This document shows, piece after piece, positions 32,312 through 42,909 of a stretch of 64,000 nucleotides of DNA. Both the position numbers and the translations under genes were made by a program. The notes beneath the pieces were generated by a model. That model did not search any database. It worked only from the letters and a program-made list of their open reading frames with translations, and had not been told where the DNA came from. Within the stretch, counting starts at the first letter, position 1; every line of letters begins with the position of its first letter. Source of the DNA: Fragilaria crotonensis (taxonomy: Eukaryota; Bacillariophyta; Fragilariophyceae; Fragilariales; Fragilariaceae); contig JAKSYS010000263.1 of NCBI GenBank assembly GCA_022925895.1, positions 1-64,000 of the forward strand, read 5' to 3'.

Positions 32312-33284
32312 ATGGGTGCGGGCTTCTTCCTTCCGAGCACTCGTCGTCACGATCGAATCGAGATTTTTGACTACACGTCGCTTATCATAGATGGCAGACT
32401 TCTGAAGTCGGTCCAGGCCCCAGCATGCTTAGAAGAGTTGGTCGATTGGACGAAAGCAGCAAACCTGATGATAAGGGACATGCCAGATATGATTCAGATT
32501 AGATTTCGACCTTATATCAAGACATCGTACCATAACGATGAACCAGACAGCGACCTGTCGTCTGTAAGTCAAATATATGAATAACGCCCCGAGGACGTTG
32601 CGCAGCACGTTCTTTAGATCTTCTGCTTCTCATGGATGATGGTGGGGATTTTGATATTGCGATATCTCTTTTCTTACGGATTTGTATTTCATTTGAATAA
32701 ATCAACAACAGGTGGTCATTGTTGGAGAGGGAGCAGAAGCAGGCACCTTACCGGATTCCACACTAAAGAAGTCTGTCATTTCCGTGCCGGATTTTGCATC
32801 TACTACATGCTGCTTCGAAGATACTCTGAAATCATGGATATTGGCAGGCCATCGTTCCTGCTGAATGGGTTGTCAAGACCGGAATGTGGCATCTGCATGA
32901 GCCAAGCCGATGAAGTCGTGCTTCCTGTGCACACAGCATGTGTTCCACCTGCGCCATGAAATGGGTGGAAGTTCATGCAAATTGCCCATTTTGCCGTTAT
33001 CACTATGATGACCTTAAGCGACTTGAAAGAGATCAATGGCAGGTAGGTTAGTGTGCGTTCATTTTGTTCGTGGTCCAAAATTCAATCTCACAGGAAAGCA
33101 GCTTCATACATGGTCGCAGGATTCACTTGAGCATGATATCTGTAATTTGGAATCGAGACTGAAATCGTTTTGGTACAAACGCAGTAGCTTCTCATTGATC
33201 ACACCTGACGAGTGGATACCGCTCTCATCCTCAGCCACCGTGACATCGGTGAATGTAAACAATGATTTCGTCCTGATTCAGTAG
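32312..33284 (+). CDS. RING-finger protein, probable E3 ubiquitin ligase
   Basis: The first exon (MGAGFFLPSTRRHDRIEIFD) encodes a compact domain ending near DSDLSS. An intron at 32564-32711 (GTAAGT to ACAG) leads to VVIVGEGAEAGTLP. A RING-HC finger then reads CGICMSQADEVVLP followed, after a one-base shift at about 32930, by CAHSMCSTCAMKW and CPFCR. The spacing CX2C-CXHX2CX2C-CX2C is complete only if the shift is corrected. Another shift lies near 32860. A second probable intron (33043-33093) precedes a 60-residue tail ending FVLIQ, whose phase does not quite match. The family name is not clear. It lies 33 bp from, and convergent with, the E2 gene. Confidence 0.7.
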
Positions 33285-33317
33285 AAGATTTGCATACTAA
33301 ACTATATTTCAAAGTCA

Positions 33318-34017
33318 CTATATTCCTCCCAGAAGTTCATTGACCGCAGCACTCTCGTCCCAACCATGCTTTTCGAGAGCTCGCTTTGCCGACTTTCTAT
33401 CAAAGCCCATATCACAGACACGTGCAATGGCTTCTTCTTGGTTCGTTTCCTTGGCATACGTTTCAGTCCAAAACTTGGCGGTTTGGTCAAAGTTGGAACG
33501 GTCATTCAGGTACATTTTGGCAACTTCTGCATCCTGCGGATCCGCAGGTTCTGGAGAACAAAGCAGGGCCTGGAGAGAAAGCAACGCCGTCTTGATGGTG
33601 AGAGCGGGCGACCATTGGTCTTTGAGAATGTCCTGCAAAACACGAATTCGGAAAATGGAACAGAAGCAAAGAAGAGGGTCAGCACGGGTGTTGGTACATT
33701 TCTTAGGTGTGGTTGTCTGATTGTGTCGCTCTCGCGGATCTTACCAGACAAATCGCTCCAGTTTGCGAGGAAATGTTGGGGTGCCAGATTTTGGTGTGAA
33801 ACTTCATCTTGGGTGGTTCAAACGGATATTGTTTCGGAATGTCAATGTCAATTTGAAAGATCCCACCTTCGTAGGGAGTGCCTTCTGGTCCCTTTATCGT
33901 CCCGATCAGGACTCTTAGATTGTCGGGTCTGACCGGAACGGCCTTCACTCCAGAGGTTGCGTCATCTCTCCCAACTTCTGAGAGTTCCTTCGACAGACGA
34001 GTAGCAGCAGACGACAT
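33318..34017 (-). CDS. UBE2K: Ubiquitin-conjugating enzyme E2 with C-terminal UBA (UBE2K/Ubc1 type)
   Basis: Class II E2 that carries ubiquitin on a cysteine and, in the UBE2K family, builds Lys48 chains. The UBC fold runs from ATRLSKELSEV to KFWTETYAKE. It includes YEGGIFQIDIDIPKQYPFEPP, the HPN motif (WHPNISSQTGAICL), and the catalytic Cys in GAICL (about residue 96). A 112-bp intron (33633-33744) falls directly after CL and the join restores CL-DILKDQWSPALTI. The C-terminal UBA domain (EEAIARVCDMGFDRKSAKRA) with its MGF loop identifies the UBE2K subtype. The frame is intact and the length (about 195 aa) is normal. Confidence 0.95.
33633..33744 (-). other. Intron in the E2 gene
   Basis: GTAAGA donor and TTGCAG acceptor. 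Removal restores the conserved CLDILK active-site context. Confidence 0.9.
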
Positions 34018-35716
34018 TGAGGATCACAACAACCGTTACAGTAACCAGCGACAACTTGGCGAGCGATAGAAAACGAATAGCGAAGAAGAAGAGAAACCGT
34101 AGTATCTGTAACTGATTTCTATCTTGTATGCGCCGGGAGGGCAACCTGAATGACCGCAGCCTTGGTTCTCTTGAGAAGAGTGTTGCAGATTTGCTTGCGG
34201 TTAGCGGTTAGCGTAATCTTCTACGGGTTCGGCTACAGTACCGGTAGTCTTGAGCCCTTGAGCACATCCAGATTTGCGAACTGGTGCTGATGATGCAATC
34301 GGAATTTCATTCTGAAGCATTCGAACTGGGCACTGTCGTCACAGTACTGTACTCGGAGTATACTCTACACTCTACTGTCCGCTCTCCACCGTCCACACGT
34401 CCGCACTCCACAGATTCAGGTCAGCGCTCACCACATTCGACAGACGTAGTTGGATGTCCAGGATGCAGCATTTGGTTTCACCAATCATGCTACTGTACTC
34501 ACATTTCTCTGGATAAATTTGCTTTAGAAGCTCATCGTGGCTTCAAGAATTCCATTCCAACACTGCAAACCCTAAATTTGACAGTCAAGAATTAAAGGCT
34601 AAATCTTGAATTGACAGCACCACATTGCTTTACTGGTAGGTGCAACTCTACAACCCTAGTCAGGTTTGACACTTTTCTCACCTTCAAAACATGTTGTGGC
34701 CCTACAAAGGTGAACCTATTATAGGGTTCCATAAGGGAAGCTCCTGAAGAAGTTTACCATTCTCAATGTTCAATGGTGGTTTTTGGAATTGAGAAAAGAT
34801 GTACCAGCAGAGTCTTTGCTTTAAATGCTCAAATGTTCCTGGAGAACAATTCTTGAATAGTCATCCTACTTAACCCAGAGTGTTGCGGTGATTCAAAATA
34901 CTATAAATTTGAATCTTGATTGCACCAGGGGTCATGCAGTTCATGGAGATGCACAAGACTTCTGGCATTACAATTGTTGAAGGTGTTGAAGATCACAGAA
35001 CTGCATGTCTTTGCTTCCAGCACAAAAAGATATGGTTGTTCAGTTGACTTTCATGTACTTTATGTGCACCTCCGCAACCAAAATAAGTTACCATCCCTCA
35101 GAACCAAACATCCAATTGGGAAATAGAAGGGTATGCTTCAGGGTGAAGCAGGTACAAGAAATTGGTGAAACCTGTTGTTTATGAGGTGTTTATTGAGAAA
35201 GGAGACAACAACAAGACTGTCAAATAATCAGGAGTTGTTGCCAGCAGGAATGTCAGCTTCTGCAGTCTTCCCCAACACTGGCAGCTATGACAGACGACAA
35301 AAAAAAAATTGCTCCAGTTGCCTCGACATAGGTCTATCATGCTACTGTACACTGTATGCATACAGAGCATCATAGGATCATACCCATGTCGTGTTCTGTG
35401 GGCGTGTATGTGTCACCTGTCACCCATACGACTAGAGGCAACGGCGGTTTTTTCATCAGTTCCTGTGCACGACGTCACGAAAACGAAAAACCGTTATGAC
35501 AATTACGAACATGGGTTTGAAGTTCGAACACGGGACTCTATGCATGTGCCATGTGCCATGTGCAATGTGTTTTCGATGTGCAAAAAGGGATCCCATGAAA
35601 GGCGACTACAAAAAATGCTCGCTCACTCTGGAAAACACGAACACGAGGCGTCTCAGCAACCAGGACAGCGTGAACGACGACAACCACTAATTTCCCGGCT
35701 ACCTCGTCAAGCAGAC
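34018..35716. other. Intergenic, no supported gene
   Basis: About 1.7 kb. 34240-34400 has GTAC-type words and CTCCAC/CTGTCCGC simple repeats. 34430-34600 has a plus-strand frame with a Cys/His motif (GCPGCSIWFHQSCYC) that faintly recalls a PHD finger but is isolated. 34600-35330 is AT-rich with no conserved frame and could be old mobile DNA. 35330-35420 has ACTGTACACTGTATGCATAC-type words. Confidence 0.4.
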
Positions 35717-36399
35717 ATGGACGACAGTTGCACTACTCCTCTTGTTGAACCACGAAAAAGTCGTGGAACACCATCTACGCCTGTTCCACCCGTCGTGAAG
35801 GGGCAACCACCGCATACTGACGAATTCTCGTGCGACATGACGATCTCGCCGGAGCAACCGCAGGCCAACACCAGTTTTTCTTCTCCTCCTCGAACTGGCG
35901 ATCCGTCGGAAGAAGAGTCCATTGCTTTGGCACGACAGCTCATGGCGCAAGAAGCATTGGGAGTCGTACGCTGCATTTTCCAGCGATTACTTACGGTACA
36001 ATACGGCACAATATTCGCAAGAAGATCTGGAAGCCCTCCATGCTGCATTGGACGACGATATCGACGAACAAGTTGGTGGTGAATCAAATGGTGAACAGTA
36101 CGAAATCATGTTACGTTTAGGCGAGGCAATTGGTGATGTCAAAAAACGAACGTTGGAAGATGGTGTCGGATCAGTACATTTCCTTGCTGCCAACGTTTGA
36201 GTTCGACCATGAAGCAGTCAAACAATTGGATGAGAATGATTCCAGACGTAAATGCTTGGTTTGTCAATTTGTCTACGAGGATGGAGAACATTTGAGAACA
36301 CTTCCGTGCGGGCACTGTTTCCATGCTGACTGCGTCGACCAGTGGTTGAAGGACAAGGATTGTTGCGCGTACTGTAGACAGCCAATTGTCCAGGGTTAA
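35717..36399 (+). CDS. RING-H2 finger protein, probable E3 ubiquitin ligase
   Basis: The start is the ATG at 35717 (MDDSCTTPLVEPRKSRGTPS). A disordered Pro/Ser-rich N-terminus is followed by a helical segment (EEESIALARQLMAQEALG, then YSQEDLEALHAALDDDIDEQ), an acidic linker, and a RING-H2 finger at the C-terminus: CLVCQF...LRTLPCGHCFHADCVDQWLK...CAYCR, with all eight zinc ligands. One-base shifts at about 35965 and at the AAAAAA run near 36145 separate three collinear pieces. Correcting the A-run joins IGDVK to ERWKMVSDQYISLLP. ATL/RNF-like E3 ligases share this terminal RING-H2 layout. The partner E2 is unknown, though an E2 gene lies 1.7 kb upstream. Confidence 0.8.
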
Positions 36400-36618
36400 A
36401 GGGAGCGCATTCCTCATGTCTTTCCAGGAGAACATAGGTGCACGATGGACTGCGTTCCCCGTGTAGTGCGATTCATTAATTCTTCATGTGCCGTGAGTGG
36501 CGAGCCCGGCCGTTAGAGGATTCGTCGGAAGTCTGCTTAATAAACATGACATTAAGCTAGAAGAGCTACAACCAGAACCTTATGTGTGTCAACCTCCTCC
36601 TCGTATCGTGTTGTTTCG

Positions 36619-37179
36619 TTACAGCAACCTTATTCTTCCTACTTCTCGCCACTCTGCCACACCTGCTACCGTCCCCGGTTCTGTTTTCCACAACGCTAGT
36701 TCCGTAGCCTTAAACCCTTGACGAAGAACCACAGTCTCAGGATCAGGTACATTTTCAGTTCCATAGTACAGCGAAAAATGTGGCTCGCAGATCATTGGGG
36801 CAAACTTGGGTTCTAAAGGTCGCTCAAAGAAAGTTAGACAAGCATCCACCAATTCAATCAAACTCTGGGTTCGCTCGGCCACTGCAACGAGGGCTTGATT
36901 CCACTGCACTGTGCCATCGCGCCGCATTGATACTGTCCTATCAAGGAATTGACAATCGATACCTTTCACAAATCTGCCTCGCAAGGCTTCTTGGAGGTCC
37001 CGGCACAGTTCAGTGGGATCATCACACTGAATTCCTCCAACAATTGTCACGTGGGGTTCAAAGGGCACAGACGACGCTCCTCGTCCTTCAGCAGATAACT
37101 CATCAATCAAACCCCTCCAGTCATTCCCAACCGACGCTGGAGGGAGCAGCCAAAGTGAACATCTCATCGTGTTTCCCAC
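36619..37179 (-). CDS. 2H phosphoesterase / cyclic phosphodiesterase-like
   Basis: Member of the 2H (LigT-like) superfamily, close to the plant/yeast CPDase group that hydrolyses ADP-ribose 1'',2''-cyclic phosphate from tRNA splicing or other 2',3'-cyclic phosphates. The two HxT/S catalytic motifs are present and correctly spaced: PFEPHVTIVGGI at about residues 40-51 and CEPHFSLYYG at about 138-147. The N-terminal SLWLLPP and the terminal W-x-V-GxIxLL-type strand also fit. 186 codons, intact. An ATG five codons in (MRCSLWLLPP) may be the true start. Confidence 0.85.
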   Translation of the reverse strand: MGNTMRCSLWLLPPASVGNDWRGLIDELSAEGRGASSVPFEPHVTIVGGIQCDDPTELCRDLQEALRGRFVKGIDCQFLDRTVSMRRDGTVQWNQALVAVAERTQSLIELVDACLTFFERPLEPKFAPMICEPHFSLYYGTENVPDPETVVLRQGFKATELALWKTEPGTVAGVAEWREVGRIRLL

Positions 37180-39363
37180 AATGCGGCCCTGACCACCACA
37201 ATTACTTGGAGATCTTCAGAAGTCGATGAAAAAAATTGAGGCGTATCTTTTTAGTGTCTTGCTTTTCTTCAAACGAGAGCGCAACTCGCGACACACATGA
37301 TGGTATGCATATATTTTATCTCACGAAGCAGAGGCGTGAAAATGGTACCAGGTATGGCTGGTTTCATCAAGAAACTACATATAGTACAAGTTGTGTAGGA
37401 ATGGTACAAAATCCATTGACGTCATGGAGTGAAATGCGATCCGGCATCCTCGCACCTCCGAACAACACGAGTGGCACCACACAAATAAACGATCTTGAGA
37501 CCATGAGATTGCAATGACGATTTGATCGTCTTCCAGTCCTCATCAGCCGGACCTTTTTGAACTCAGAGCTCATTTATCAAGTTGGTTAGGCCCCTGAACT
37601 GAAAGGTCCGGCTGATCGGCCATAATGAACCCACTGCTGATGTCCTTCCGATGATGGCTGTAAACGTTCGCCTCTCGCTCTACAGAATGCATTTCCGGAC
37701 GCCAATTGGCGTGGATACGTCCCTAAGTGATTCATTTCCAAAGCCAACAAGTGTGCATCCCATACCCAGCAGATTGCATGCAACAACGTTGCTGAATTGC
37801 CTCAGCAGGGTCTTCAGAAAGTTGCTCGACCATAAACACTACCTGACTATGACTATCAGCTATCAGGTGCGGAGTTATACACAGTCTCGCACTTGAAACA
37901 TAAGGAAAGGCTGCTACCGGCTATTTGGAGTTCTCATCATCCCAGCTTGAAGCATCTGAATAAATGAACGCTATTAGTGAACCAAAAGTGCTCTGCTTCA
38001 CTACTATTTCACTCGTTGTGTTTAATATTACTATGCGATTGTCATTTGTGGTCCTCTCCTGCCTCAATAGGTTGTATGCAGTGGCATAACTTTTGACCAC
38101 AAAGATTCCACCCACAAAAGGAGTTTGATAGAAAGCAGACGTTGATGAAGTGGGCATATACTCATGGTCGGCTTGAAATCATCCACGACATTGCTTTGCT
38201 GGAAATTCATTCGTCTAGTGTCCATCCTCGGCAACGTCAGAGTACTTGGAGCTTTCAAAGGCTGGAACCTTCATCATCTGATTTTGAACGTTCCTCTCGC
38301 ACTCCAGAATGTAGGGTTCGCCGGCAACATGGTTTGACTCAGCTGGTACGTAGCAGGGCTTGCAATGACAGACAGCAATACACAACCCGGCAATAGGAGT
38401 CAATGACCGTTGCGGAGCTTGCGGTATTGAGCCAAGTATGGCATCTCATGAAAGGCATACTTCATGATAGTCATCATAGTCATGAGGTCAGAGATTAGTC
38501 AGGAACGTTGCTCAGTTTGATGTTGCATATGACATCAGGTGTAAGTCGCTTCACTTTGCTGCTGCACCATCAAGATTAGGGCCGTGCTGGCTGCAAAAGG
38601 CCTTCAAAACAAGGAAGTCAGTGTTAAGAACTTCAGCCATGGCAATCATCGCCTTCAAAAAGTCAGTTCCAATGATGGTGTTCAAGTCGCTGAAGGTCTT
38701 CCGAAGGGTACGAGTCGAAATGCCGATGCCGCAGCATGTGACCGACAACGCTGCACCTTCCCTAGTGCCAGTAGAGAAAAAAGGCATCGATTTCGATAAA
38801 AAAGGAACACATTTGAAGGCGTTAGTCAAAGATGCAAAAAGCAGGGAAGTTCTCACAACCGAGACAGTCCTCCGCAAGTGTTCAAGGCAGGCAAGCGAGA
38901 GGGTACGGCGCATATCATTCATGAGAGCACAAACAGGGCAGATTAAAGCACAAAACTCACCCTTCCGCTAATCGAACGCCGTGTCAAGGCATTTACAACA
39001 AATGAAAGCTGTCGACTTGTGATACAGGCTTTGTTTACGGCTTTGTGCCTACCGCCTACCATGACGGATGGATTGTAACAATTATGACGAACGACGAGGT
39101 TGATTCCAAAACTTTTGCGCCAGATAAATTTTTAGAGTACTGAGTGTACGTGTTGCTACGATATTCAGCCAAAGGATGAAACCAGCCATACCAGGTGATA
39201 GTATGTGTACATACTCGTACATGCGTATGTATGATACGCGTGAAATGCGTACTACTGGCCACTGGCTACTTGTGCTGGCGAAATTAAGCATCCGCAATCC
39301 GCAATCCGCACTTCCTCGTACTTAAAAAAGCACACTCTGTCGACAAGAAATTCGATTCAACCG
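37180..39363. other. Intergenic, 2.2 kb, no recognised gene
   Basis: Contains a 15-bp perfect inverted repeat (37542-37556 and 37602-37616), and open frames on both strands at about 37650-37900 and 38550-38970 without any family resemblance or consistent phase. The 38551-38922 minus frame (123 codons) is the longest and could be a lineage-specific exon, but its plus-strand shadow is nearly as long. 39115-39310 has GTGTACATACTCGTACATG-type words and a CAATCCG triplication just before the next gene. Confidence 0.4.
37542..37616. repeat. Short inverted repeat (hairpin)
   Basis: ATCAGCCGGACCTTT and its exact inverse AAAGGTCCGGCTGAT bracket a 45-bp loop. The core GGTCCGGC is shared with the terminal repeats of IR-1 and IR-2 (25435, 26047), so it may be a minimal relative or coincidence. 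Confidence 0.7.
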
Positions 39364-40991
39364 ATGCGCCGGAAGATCTCAATTCTTGATCAAGAGCCTA
39401 TGATGCAGGTCAACGAACATGAACTAGTTCCTCTTTCGATTGATCGGGACGAAGTCGTTATCCAGAGCAACGGAAAACCGTTGGATGAACGCATCCTCGA
39501 TTTGGTTGCCAAGAATCCATCCAAAGTGTATCCTACGCGATTGGTAACCGAATTGGGTCTTTCACACGATGACGCATCGGCAGAGTTATGCGGGCTCTTG
39601 AAGGCTGTCGGAAGTGGAGCATCCTTTCAATTTGAACATTTGGAAAGTGATGTTGTCATGTGTTTCTCCTTCCCACCCGATTTCCGCCAGAGAGCCAGAC
39701 GGAGTCGCGCCCAACACGAGTGGAGTGAACGACTTTGGACGACGGCAGCCTATGTGGTAAAGGTCTTGAAAATCGTGACAGCGTTTGGATTGATTCTTTC
39801 GTTACTTATTGTAACTGTTGCCGGGATGATTGGCCTAGTGGCAGCGTTGGTGGCCATGTCTCGAGCCGGCAACAGCGATCATCATCGGAACCAGCTAATG
39901 CGACGAATGCGAGATATGTTTTATTCCATGAGGCAATTAATGTGGTGCTACGCGATGTTTGGACACCATTTGGAAGGTCAAGATCCTTTTTTGAGTGAAA
40001 TAGCCTACGATGTTTCTCTCCTAACGTCAATATGCTGTGGAAATCCGAGTTCCATGTGGTTTTGGTTTCGTGCGCAACAACTGTCTCGTCGTCGCAGCTA
40101 CATGGCCCGATCCTGGGGTCGACTGGTACAGTCTGACTCTGCGGGAGTGGCAAATAGTCTCGTGCGAGTACAAGGTGAAAACGAAGAAGAGTTGCCATCG
40201 TCAAATCGTCTCGAGACGAACGAACATCGGGGATTACTGTCTTTAGCAGTGGAATTCCTGTTTGGCCCCATTCCCCTTTGCACCTGGACCGACAAGTCTC
40301 GAGAAGTGGAAGCTACGCGCTGCAGTGATTTTGGAGCAGAGTGCTAGGGATGGCAGTGCAACGCTTTCCAGCTTGACACCCTTCTTTGACGATCCTCCAG
40401 GTTCCTTGACCGACACCGTAAAAATTCAAGCGAACGGGCTTGCAATCGTGACTCATTTTCATGGCATACCGAAGCAAATGGATGACAAAGAGCAACACTT
40501 TATTTTTTCCAGAGTTGCTCGCGGAGAGCACGCATTCCACCACCTACGAAGAAGGAGCAGATTCAGATGATGGTTCTTGGCGAGCACTTCTCTATGTTCC
40601 TGATATCATACTTTGGTCTCCGACGGGTCGACTGCCGTCATCGCTTCAAGAACGACGCTACCGCCTTACTTTGCTAGGCTCGAAACAATTTCTCACATGC
40701 GTGACCATCGGGTCGTTGAATCTGATTGGCGTTTGGTGGCTGACCCTTTCGCTCCGCCCTGGCGGGGTTTTGAATGACTTCATCCGTAGTGCCGCTATTG
40801 TAAATGCACTTCAACGGACAATCATACCAATCCTGCAGTTCTATTCGGTTCTCTTCTTCATCCTTCCAGCTGGTCGCTTGTTGCTTATTCTCGGATTCAA
40901 CGCAAAGCTGGAAGCCCGTAATCGGAAGCGTGCCGATTTAGCGCATGCCTTGGGGCTGCTGCCCATCCAGCATGATGCACAAGTGCTTTAA
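39364..40991 (+). CDS. Conserved multi-pass membrane protein, plant chloroplast-family-like
   Basis: Function unknown. Features: a helical winged-helix-like N-terminus (DERILDLVAKNPSKVYPTRL), membrane spans (VLKIVTAFGLILSLLIVTVAGMI and the following helix), a central domain starting WKLRAAVILEQSARDGSATL with TPFFDDPP, and after frame changes at about 40300 and 40510 a stretch YRLTLLGSKQFLTCVTIGSLN with two further spans (IGVWWLTLSL, PILQFYSVLFFILPAGRLLL) and a basic end (EARNRKRADLA). From memory the layout resembles plant chloroplast proteins of the At5g03900/At1g56180 kind, which have the same central 'no-growth-then-PxLD' domain and terminal spans. That link is tentative. Its stop codon overlaps that of the convergent SNM1 gene. 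Confidence 0.6.
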
Positions 40992-42405
40992 GGGTTTTGG
41001 TGGGATGGAGGTTGAGAATCAATCTCCACAGGTCGCTCCTCGGTTCCGTCTTGCTCATTGGAAAAAACACCGCTTAATAAGACCTCGAGAGCGGCCTCCA
41101 CACTTCCATGACATCGGAGTAATGCCCTGTCGGCTGCAGACTGAGTGAAGCCCATGGATTCTAGCTGCTGCAGCGCTGATTCTGCGGGATCAGACTTGAG
41201 CTTCTTTGTCGCTGCCTGTTTAAGCGGCGCTTTCGGAGCTGGCGATGATCGCTTCATGGAAGCAAAGAAATTTTGTTTCGCCCGCGTGGTATCGACTAAA
41301 TTTCGAAATCTTGAAACGATCTTGTGACGATCGCTCTCGTCTGAGAAAACCGTGGGGATGACCTTGCGGGGCTTGAGAAAAGTGACAAAGTCAACTAGCT
41401 CGGTAAAGGCTGAATGCTCCGAATAGCTAACGAGTCTAATCTCCACTTCTACCCTTTCATTTTGATTAGTTTTGTACGACATGGACTTGGTAACAATGGC
41501 GTTCTTTTTGTTCCAGTTCGATCCATTGGCCCAACCAGTTGGAAGAAAGGCCACCACCTTGGAGTACCGCTTGTGCTCCAGCGCTTCTGCATAATCACGA
41601 CATGCAGAATAGTTGGGTTGGAAGAAGGGCCACAGTTCACCAGCTAGTCCCATGGGTATGACATGAATATCTGTTTCAGAGGTGTCCAAGGTGCACAAGT
41701 CCAGTCGTTCCTGGCAACACTCCAACAATTTTTTTTTTTTTCTCTGAAACAAAAATGGGTTGTTGGGCACGGGCGGCGCACTCCCAAAGCACTTTCTCTT
41801 TTCCGATGGAGTAGCAAGACAGAAGAACCAGAGTTGAGTCGGGGGGACTTGATGAGTCGTTCGACAACCGTGGCAACCTGGTCCACCGCTTCGGATTGGG
41901 GACAAAAATCATGTTTTGGATGTCCATAAGTAGTATCGAGATACACCAAATCAATTTTTCGATTCTCGACTGCTTCTTTTAGCAGCGAGTATTCTTTCAT
42001 TGCAGGCGAGTACCGCATATCTCCACAATGCAGATGATGGTTGCCATCGGGTAGTTTTACAAGCACTATGACAGCTCCGGGACAGTGGTTGGCGTCATAG
42101 AAAGTTATCTTGGCCTCAGAGTTTTCCATCTCCCATGTCTCTCCGAAGGCATGTTCCCTTACAAACTGTGCGGGGACTTGGTGAACGTGAAGTAGCAGGG
42201 CAGCGGTGACTGGTGAGCAATGTATCACAGCAGGACCTTGGTACTTGTTGTCGCGAGGCAAACTTTGATAGTGATCTCCGTGGTAATGAGTGAGAACAAA
42301 GGTATTACTGTTGTCTGACGTCTTTCGAAGTAGAGGTCCTCGAAAGGCATCGATAAAGAGATGCGGGCAACCTTCAATTTCATGACAGTCGTTAGCCGCA
42401 TTCAT
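40988..42405 (-). CDS. SNM1/PSO2-family DNA cross-link repair nuclease with C-terminal UBA
   Basis: Metallo-beta-lactamase/beta-CASP 5' exonuclease of interstrand cross-link repair (SNM1A/DCLRE1A-like). The start at 42405 gives CPHLFIDAFRGPL. The metal-binding motif is LTHYHGDHY (HXHXDH), followed by FYDANHCPGAVIVL, CGDMRYSP and LVYLDTTYGHPKHDF. After frame shifts near 41840 and at a 13-T run near 41735, the beta-CASP part continues with PMGLAGELWPFFQPNY, VSYSEHSAFTELVDFV and LKPRKVIPTVF. A UBA domain (ALQQLESMGFTQSAADRALL) sits near the C-terminus; animal SNM1A has an N-terminal ubiquitin-binding zinc finger instead. The poly-T run makes an assembly error very likely at that point. Confidence 0.88.
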
Positions 42406-42909
42406 CGTCGTTCTTTCTGACTGAAGATCGAGAGTCGAGATGTAGAACTCCCCTCCACCCGGGACTGAACCAGATTCGTGATCTGAGGGATGGAGGGTGG
42501 AGGGTGCACTATTCGAGTAACAGCGTACTGTAGTACTGGTACCGCCTCTGATTTTGGACGAGAACGCGTAGAAACATATGCACACGCAAATACTTCTACT
42601 AGGTACTAGTACAGTGGTACAGATATCTGTACTGTTGTACTTGCACTCCTTGCACAAAGTGCGAAGTCCTGGTTCGTACTCAATGCTGGAGTACTGTACA
42701 CTTTGTGAGTACTGGTACTAGTACCACGAACACCGAACACTGTGGAGTGCTACTACTGGGAGTAATACAAAAGTACACTTCACAAGTGATAACGGGGTGC
42801 AATCATGTAAACGAACCAAGTACGTGGTGGCCATCAGCATCATCACTGCCAAACATCACTTTCTGCACACCGAATCAGTCAGATCACCATTATCGACACC
42901 GAGTAGACC
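42406..42909. other. Divergent intergenic region, GTAC-rich
   Basis: About 500 bp between the SNM1 and AKR starts, with one of the densest GTAC clusters in the window (42525-42780: GTACTGTAGTACTGGTACCG, CTACTAGGTACTAGTACAGT, GGTACTAGTACCACG). A shared promoter region is inferred. Confidence 0.5.

Noticed and set aside
34284-34595. Possible PHD finger (GCPGCSIWFHQSCYC)
   Set aside because: Only one half of the zinc-ligand pattern is present and the surrounding frame is unconserved.
37900-38410. Possible copia/gypsy retroelement fragment
   Set aside because: I looked for protease (DSG/DTG), integrase and reverse-transcriptase motifs on both strands and saw none. No LTR pair was visible.
38551-38922. 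123-codon minus-strand frame as a gene
   Set aside because: No family resemblance, and a nearly equally long frame on the opposite strand. Kept only as a remark in the intergenic entry.
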